Below the pieces are notes generated by a model. It was given only the letters and a program-made list of their open reading frames with translations, was not told the DNA's origin and ran no database searches. From positions 1 to 6,724 of the forward strand of contig CAVEFO010000060.1 of the NCBI GenBank assembly GCA_963615055.1: 6,724 nucleotides of DNA, given 5' to 3'. The DNA is from UBA1822 sp963615055 (GTDB lineage Bacteria > Bacillota > Negativicutes > Veillonellales > Dialisteraceae). Below, one piece after another: positions 1 through 6,600 of this stretch (positions within the stretch are counted from its first letter, which is position 1; every line of letters starts with the position of its first letter). The position numbers and the translations under genes are program-made.

Positions 1-52
1 AACGCCGAAAGTACTTGGCCGGAAGCGGCCCGGGAGGATAGGAAGCTGCTGA
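1..52 (+). rRNA. rrf: 5S ribosomal RNA, 3' end (partial)
   Basis: The first ~50 bases read as the 3' third of a bacterial 5S rRNA. They hold a loop-E-like stretch (CCGAAAGTACTTGG), a helix IV hairpin (GGCCG at 17-21 pairing with CGGCC at 26-30 around a GAAG tetraloop), the loop-E partner GGGAGGATAGG, and a final AAGCTGCT that would be the 3' arm of helix I. The 5' two thirds lie outside the window, so the helix I partner cannot be checked. The exact 3' end is uncertain by a few bases. A strong terminator follows within 10 bases, as expected at the end of a 16S-23S-5S operon. The call rests on motif order and secondary structure. Confidence 0.75.
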
Positions 53-57
53 TAAAG

Positions 58-93
58 AAACTCCTACGCAGATTGGCGTGGGAGTTTTTTCTT
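58..93 (+). terminator. Rho-independent terminator of the rRNA operon
   Basis: A 12-bp stem (58-69 pairing with 76-87, one T-G wobble) closes a 6-base loop AGATTG and runs straight into a T tract ending at 90, then CTT. This is a textbook intrinsic terminator placed directly after the 5S rRNA end. It should separate rRNA transcription from the downstream surface-protein gene. Confidence 0.93.
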
Positions 94-162
94 GTGCTTT
101 TGGGGTGAAGGAAGGATTGGATGGGCTTGAATTGGCGCGGGGCTTTTTTTGTCACGCGCAAG
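94..162. other. Spacer without recognised gene
   Basis: No open frame with a ribosome binding site is seen. The only structure is GCGCG at 135-139 and CGCGC at 155-159 around a loop that contains a run of seven T (144-150). The T run lies inside the loop and not after the stem, so this is not a terminator of the usual form. Confidence 0.5.
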
Positions 163-317
163 AAAGTTAGCAGTTAGCAATGAGCAGTGAGCAGTGCAGG
201 TGTCGCTTCGCGACATTTTAATAATGCGGCCGAAGGCCGCCGCCGCTCAGCCCTCTTCAGGAAGAGGGGGCCCCGAAGGGGCGGGTGATGCATTGCTCAC
301 TGCTCACTGCTCACTTT
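163..317. repeat. Palindrome-rich inverted-repeat element (REP/MITE-like)
   Basis: Two 27-base arms, 163-189 and 291-317, are inverted repeats of each other with 23 of 27 positions matching. Each arm is itself built from the short tandem GAGCAGT/GTTAGCA (left) or TGCTCAC (right). Between them lie four consecutive perfect mini-hairpins: TGTCGC/GCGACA around TTC (201-215), GCGGCC/GGCCGC around GAA (226-240), CCCTCTTC/GAAGAGGG (251-268) and GCCCC/GGGGC around GAA (270-282). No transposase or credible gene lies inside. The architecture fits a non-autonomous, dispersed extragenic palindromic element or a MITE. No flanking target-site duplication is obvious. Whether it is multicopy in the genome cannot be seen here. 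A structured RNA is the alternative reading. Confidence 0.7.
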
Positions 318-391
318 TTACGCTCTATGCTTATCGTGCTTTAAGGAAAGGCGAAGGGGAGGGACGCGGCTGGGAATGAGGCGTTTTTTTG

Positions 392-420
392 TTTTCAAAG
401 GATGAAAAATGTGGTAATAT
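392..420 (+). promoter_or_regulatory. Sigma70-type promoter with extended -10
   Basis: TTTTCA (392-397, four of six matches to TTGACA) and TAATAT (415-420, five of six matches to TATAAT) are separated by exactly 17 bases. The bases before the -10 are TGG, giving an extended -10 (TGnTAATAT). Transcription would start near 427, leaving a leader of about 93 bases before the giant gene. It is the best promoter I see between the rRNA terminator and the start codon. No operator is recognisable. Confidence 0.6.
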
Positions 421-470
421 ATTGGCTTAGTATGTGGTCGTGTGACCGGTGGGTACGTTGTTGAAATTTG

Positions 471-493
471 ATTCCGGCAAATGAGCCGGGAAT
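471..493 (+). other. Small hairpin in the 5' leader
   Basis: CCGGC (474-478) pairs with GCCGG (485-489) around AAATGA, and ATT/AAT can extend the stem past one bulged G at 490. No T tract follows, so it is not a terminator. It ends about 11 bases before the Shine-Dalgarno region and could stabilise the mRNA or affect initiation, but no known riboswitch or leader motif is recognised. Confidence 0.4.
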
Positions 494-504
494 TAAAAGT
501 TGTG

Positions 505-519
505 AGAAGGAGAAATAGC
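505..519 (+). promoter_or_regulatory. Ribosome binding site of the giant surface-protein gene
   Basis: AGAAGGAG (505-512) is a strong Shine-Dalgarno sequence, with GGAG ending 7 bases before the ATG at 520. This fixes 520 as the preferred start over the in-frame ATGs at 535, 550 and 577, which have only weaker AAAGG-like sequences upstream. Confidence 0.85.
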
Positions 520-571
520 ATGAAAGGAAATAGCATGAAAGGGAAAAATATGAAAAGGGAAAATCTGAAAA
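512..571 (+). repeat. 15-bp tandem repeat spanning the translation start
   Basis: Four 15-base units lie head to tail. Units 1 (512-526) and 2 (527-541) are identical (GAAATAGCATGAAAG). Units 3 (542-556) and 4 (557-571) are degenerate. Each carries a start-like codon at the same phase: ATG at 520, 535 and 550, CTG at 565. AAAGG-type purine stretches precede the later ones. In protein the units read MKGNS, MKGKN, MKREN, LKKGM. Because 15 is a multiple of 3, gain or loss of a unit keeps the frame and would change only the length of the signal-peptide n-region and the number of start sites. Confidence 0.85.
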
Positions 572-642
572 AGGGGATGCTGAGAGCGGCGGTGGTGATG
601 GCGCTTTTGGGGTCGGTGGCGGTGCCGGCAGTGACACAAGCG
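520..642 (+). other. Sec signal peptide with extended n-region
   Basis: Residues 1-41 comprise a 22-residue basic n-region formed by the 15-bp repeats, a hydrophobic core (AAVVMALLGSVAVP, about 23-36) and the AVTQA cleavage motif, with cleavage expected after Ala41. Initiation at the ATGs at 535, 550 or 577 would still give a functional-looking signal peptide. The extended n-region is reminiscent of large autotransporters but lacks their conserved ESPR sequence. Confidence 0.85.
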
Positions 643-3600
643 GGGTATGTGGTGTACGACACTGCATTTGATTGGACGGATGCTTCGAATTTTGATAAAG
701 TTATCGATTGGAGCAATGGTGAGTATCTTCTTAATATGGAGGTGCAAGCCGGATTTTACGCCAAGAATGCTGCCCCGGGTGAAAAATACTTCGCCCATTA
801 TACAAACATAGACTATAGGATCAATGAACGGCTCTTTTCAACTTGTTATGAATGGGTAGGTAACGTATCCATTTTTCCTACTCAACTTTCTCGCATAATC
901 ATTGATGAAATATCACATGATGAAGTGAGATTATATAACAAGCAGGAACATTTTATAAATATAAATAGAGAATATCGGGACTTTCATGACCCTCATAATT
1001 GCCATCTACTCTATAGGATTAAAGCGATTCAGAATTCTTATCTGGATTTTAGTGACAGTGGCATTACGTGGAAAAATGGTGGGACGTTCATCACCTTAGA
1101 TCACCAATTCAATTTCGGTACGGACGGCCTTTCCCTTAATATGGATTTGCCCAAAATAAAAAACCCGGGAGATGTCAAAGGCGGGGATAGCATGGTGCTT
1201 CTTCATTCCGGCGGATATTACGATCCCTTTGCATTTTGCCTGATAGTAAATCCGAATTTATTTAAGGAGAAAAATGTAGAATACAGTTTCAATCCCACTG
1301 AGTCGATTACGGCCGGCGGCGTGCTTAAGATGGCGATCGCCATGATGACGACATCGACGAGGGATACGGCAATGACCCTGACCGCAAAAAGTAATGCCCT
1401 GAAGACCTTGGATGTGGATTTGACCAAGATTGGAAACGGCGGGGATGCTTGGAAGACGGATAGTACGCAGTTGCCGCTTCCGGACACGGCGCTTTATGAC
1501 GGTTCGGAGGGGATCTGGGGTCAGGATTATTACACGAATCCCCTGACGGTCACGGTCAAAGACCGTGTCAGCGTTGCCAATATCGAACCCTGGTCAACGA
1601 TGACACTGGTGCGGCTTGATGGATATATGGTCGGTAAAATTACCACGAAATATGGCGAGGAGACCATTGATGTAAAAAGCTCCAACATCCCCAGCAGCTA
1701 CCTCGACATCTACGGCACCGGCATCCGCTACGGACAAAAGGAATTGAACTCCGTGAAATTCACTGATACCTCTACCGGCGGTGTGGAGGTCAGTGGTACG
1801 AGCACGGATACATTGAGCGTGATAACGGTGCCGACTACAAGTGTGCGCCCCTATGGTTGCTATTATTTGAGATATACCGTCGGGAATAAAGAAATAACGG
1901 GCGTAGGCTCGTCGGATTCCGGCATCGATCTGTCCAATGGAATCGGCTTTCAGGCGGGCAAGGGCTATACAGTGGGCCAAAAGCTCACTTTTGATCTTGG
2001 AAATACGAAATTCACGAATATGACCCTCGCCCGGAACTACACCCTGCTGGATTTGACCGGCGCGAATTGGGGGTCGGATGGCCAGCTTTCTCTTAAAGGA
2101 ACGGATGGGACGGATGTTGCGTCTGAGACATTGCTCAGCGAAAAATATTTGGGCGAATCGTCGAACGGGGTGCAATCCTTCTTGACGGACGATATCACAT
2201 TCAATTTGACCGAGAACAACAAAAAGATTGATGTTTCCGTTTCTTCCGGAAAAGTTTCCGAAATCCAATTGGGTGCCTTTGATGTGAATCAATCGGGACT
2301 CACCATTGGCAAAGGAGTCTTAAGGGAAAACGGCACCATCGATACTTCCAAGTTCTCCCTGACCGGCATTTCGACGTTGCAAGACGCGGCCAATTACAAG
2401 GAGACGCTGACGCTGGCGACAGCACCGGCTGACGGGAAATATAATTTCAAAAACTGGAATTATAAGGACGTGGAGCAGGGATACACGGCATACCAACAAA
2501 ACAATGCCACCGGCAGACTGGCTGGGACTTTGGATGTCTCGAACGGAGATATTCGGCTCACCACCAACGGCCTGAAGACCATTAACTACGGCAACCTCGA
2601 CTGGAAGGAGTGGAGTAATTCGAAGGAGGCAGTCGTCTCGCTTGACGGCGGAAGGCTGGAAACTCTGGATCTTTATTCAGGTTTGTCATTTTTTAATAAA
2701 TGGCATTCTCAATCGAAAGGGACCGTGCGCCTTTTTGAGGCCAAAGGACTGACCGACGAAGTTACACTGAAGCCCCCGGGGCACTGGGTGACCAATCCGA
2801 AAATTACCGAAAATTCCGCCGTCACCACTTATCGCCAGACTCTTGGATGGCCATGGACGGGAGAGTTTACTGTAAACGCGGCCGGCATGACTCTTTCGGG
2901 GAGGCGGGCGGATCAGATCGTATTGACGAGTACCCAAACAGAGGATGGAAAATATAATTACACGGTGGATTACAAGAGGGATAGGTGCTTTGTCGACGGA
3001 TTTTCTATCGGAAAGATTGTCTGGAAAAAAGATGAGGATGACAAGAGCTACGGCTTCAAGCTTACGCAAGATTATGATTTCTCCTCTTGGAAAGGCCAAA
3101 TCATTTTTGACGCCGGCGAAACCACCGCTCTCTTCTCCAACCCCAATCAGATCGGCCTTGGGGAGAGCATGACGTTCTTCGATGCGGGCGATCATATGAC
3201 AAAAGAAGCATGGGACAACAAAGTAATCGTCACGCGGGAGAGGGGAAGTATAACGAGCTATAAGGGACAGGATCGCGCCGTGACGGTCGAAGGAAATGTC
3301 AATCTGACGATCAAAAAAGATGATGTCTATCAAAAAGTCATAGGAACCGTATCTGCGGAATATTTGAATAAAGTTTCCATTGATCTTTCCAAAATCGGAG
3401 CCGAGGATACGGAAGAGACAAACAAATGGGTCAATGGCGGGACGCTCTACAGCCTTACGGAAAGCACGCAGGATTATGGTGCAGATGGGACGAAGGCGAA
3501 TGTCGAAGTTTCCGGGATCATCCATGAGGGCGTGAAGGCCGGCGAATCCATGACGCTGGTGCATATCGAAGGTCTGAATGCAGGCGTTGCCGGAAATATC

Positions 3601-6600
3601 ACTGTGTTTGATCAAAAGAAAGAGGTTGAATTTTCCGATACGGCAGCCAATGGCATTATTGCCACGGGGACTCATACAGAGACGCTGAAAAGCAAAGTGT
3701 CGGAAAATGAAGGCCAAGGCACCTATGATCTCATTTATCACGTGGGCGAGAAAAAAACGGTCACGGGGATTAACACGGATAGCCTGGACTTGACGGCGGA
3801 GGCTTTCAAGGCGGGGGATCAGTATACCCTCGGAAATAGGAATCTTGTCATTGATGTAGAGAAGCTCGTGGTCAGCGAAATCGGGAATGTGACGACGCCT
3901 AAAGAAATCATCAATTTCTCCGGCGATGATGGCGGTAGCGGGATATTCCAGCTGAAGGCCGGCGAAGACGGCGCAGCGGGGAAGACGGCGATCAGCTCGA
4001 TTGACTATACCGAAGCCGATGCCGATGTGGTGAACGGCGTCAGAGCCGGTGGGCATGAAAACAACAATTTCTCTACCAGCGAGGATGGAAAAATCGTTTA
4101 TGTGAATCCTGTGACGAAGGATACGAACAAGGTAACCATCAGCGAAGTCGACCTTTCCAAGGCTATCCGCAGCTTTGACAATCTCACGGATACGGGAACC
4201 ATCGATGCCAGCGGTGCTTCTTACCAATATTCCGGATTGAAGAATATTGCAGATGTCACCGGAAAAGCAATTACCGTCGTGGGTTTCACGAAAGGGAACG
4301 ACTTCAAGAACTGGAATTGGAGCGGATTGTCTGCAAGATCGACAGCGCCGGAAGCGACTGTTTCCGTGACCCAGCAAACCGGCATCACGGCGGAAGTGAA
4401 TGGCACCCATGCGATTTCCGAGGGAAATGTCGTCCTTGAAACCGGCGGACTGAAATCCCTGACATTCGGGAAAGATATTGTATGGAACACCGATGCTGAC
4501 GCCGCCGTGACGCTGTCCGGGCAGGATGTGGAAACCGTCGATTTCTCTGATATTTCTTTTGATTATACAGAAATTTGGGAAAACGAAGATCAAAGCCAAA
4601 CCCAAGCCGGCAGCCAGACCATGCATCTTTTGAGCGCGAAAGATATAGCAAGCGCGCCGACTATTACCACACCAACCGGTTGGACGGACAGAGCAGGAGA
4701 AGAGGGAATCACCTATTACGACAAAAACAAAGACAGTCGTTACCATGATGATGCGTATAATCTCACCGGTCATGGCATCACGCTGATCGTCGATCGCGGC
4801 GAGCGGATTGTTGCCAAGACGGAGGAATCGGGCGCTAAGAAGAATTACACGCTGGACTACATCGGCGGCCAGGGCTATGTGACGGGTATGACTATCGATG
4901 AGGCCGGCATCACATGGGAAAACGGAAAAACGGCGATTACGCTGGATGAAGATTACGCTTTCTCCGACGTGAGCGCGGCCAATCCGCTGACTTTCCGGGC
5001 GGACAAGATGACGGTTTCCAATGTGTCCGCCTTAAAGAGCGGCGACACCATGACACTCTTTGATGCCAATGGTCATATGTCCGATACCGATTGGGCGAAT
5101 GTCATGACCATCGAGCCGGCATCGACAACCGTGAATCATTATACGAACCAAGCAACGAAAGCAGTGACCATCACCGGCGATGTCGATATCAATCTCACCA
5201 AAGAGAAAACGAAACAAGTCGTGGCCACGGTCTCCGACCAAAATATGAATACCATTGCCATCGATCTCTCCAAAATCGGAGAAGCCGGCGACGATACCGA
5301 TGCATGGAATACAGAGTCCGCGCTCTATACCAATGCGACATCGGGGCAGGATTATGCGGATAAAAACGTCAACGTTTCCCTCGATACCACGAAAAAGATT
5401 TTCGGCGGCACCACGAATGAGAGTGTGAAGACCGGCGACCAAATGACCCTTCTTGACATTACGGGGACGAATGCGGGAGAAGACGGAAATATTTCCACTA
5501 TCTATGAACTGACTGATGTGGCGTTCAAAGATAAACAGGACAACGGTCTCATCGTCACCGGTACGCATACGGATACCATCGAGAGCGATTTTTCTGCGGC
5601 GAACGACAATTATCAATTGCTTTACACCGTCGGACAGAAAAAGCTCAATGAGGGCAGTGAAATCAGCGCCTATGAATTGGATATGACGAAGGATGCCTTC
5701 AAGTGGGGCGATGAATATACGCTTTATACGCTTTCCGGCGACGTCACGATTGATGTGCGCAATATCGCGATAAAAAATATCGGAGACGGCAAGAAGAAAG
5801 CCTTCATCGATTTTTCGGGCGATACCGGCTCCGGACAGTTTATACTCAAAGATGATGATCAATCGGGCCGGAGCGTGTATAATGTCACCTCCTATATGGA
5901 AGAAGAGGACATCAACGGCATTTGGGCCGCCGGCAATCAATACCGCAACTTCTCCACGGACGGGAAAACGGTTTATCTCGATTCCGTCACGCAGGATGTG
6001 AACAAGGTGACCGTCGGCATGGTCGATCATGCGAAAGAGATTCGTTCCTTTGACAACCTCACAGAAAAAGGCGAGGTTGTCACCGGCGGCTTCGTCATTT
6101 TGGACAATTTGTCGCTGACGAAAGATTGGGGGACAAATTTCTCCCTCGCCAAAGCGACGGGAGAGTATACTTTCTCCCAATGGACGCTTCCCGATAAAGA
6201 AGAAGACGTTTACTGCCGCCAGGAAACCGGCGTCGTCGGGATCATGACCGGTCAATACAATGTCGGCCAAGACGGTGACGAAACAGGCAATCTCATGATG
6301 CAGATGAAAGGCATCAAATCCATCTATTTCGATGACGGCGTGAAATGGAGAGAAGGGAGCGCCGTGCTTGACTTTGCCGGGACGGGCGTGGACTTCACCG
6401 GAAAAGAAATCGATGCGTCCAAAATTTCCTTCGATGCGGACAGCGTGGAAAGTATCGCCAAGACAGACGGCGCGTATCAGATGGTGCTCATCAATACCGA
6501 TGCAGCGAATCATCTGGACAAAGCGAACATCAAAAACAACGAAAACATCAGCATGACCATCGCCGATACGATCAGTTTCAAAGGCCAAACGAAACTCTCC

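Noticed and set aside
163..317. CRISPR array
   Set aside because: The TGCTCAC/GAGCAGT repeats are 7 bases long, contiguous, without unique spacers of uniform length, and inverted across the element.
194..379. 61-codon + strand open frame
   Set aside because: It runs through the palindromic element, has no ribosome binding site, and its sequence is just the translation of hairpins and TGCTCAC repeats.
362..394. Possible second terminator (GGACGC/GCGTTT stem followed by T run)
   Set aside because: The stem is only 4 Watson-Crick pairs plus two wobbles with a 13-base loop. The T run at 384-390 sits just upstream of the promoter and could equally be promoter-proximal AT richness.
94..520. tRNA gene after the rRNA operon
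   Set aside because: No cloverleaf, T-loop (GGTTCGAATCC-like) or CCA end was found in this stretch.
318..798. Three overlapping minus-strand open frames of 90-132 codons
   Set aside because: They overlap the promoter, signal peptide and start repeats of the + gene, have low-complexity Phe/Ser/Pro composition, and lack ribosome binding sites.
1594..2292. 232-codon minus-strand open frame
   Set aside because: Codon-aligned antisense shadow of module 1, bounded by the TCA at 1594, with no supporting signals.
2945..3172. 75-codon + strand open frame in another frame
   Set aside because: It lies wholly inside the giant gene and has no independent ribosome binding site or recognisable product.
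2686..4773. 695-codon minus-strand open frame
   Set aside because: It is codon-aligned antisense to modules 2 and 3 of the + gene, has an Ile/Arg/Phe-rich composition without domains, and no start signals. The + frame has a promoter, ribosome binding site, signal peptide and homologous repeats.
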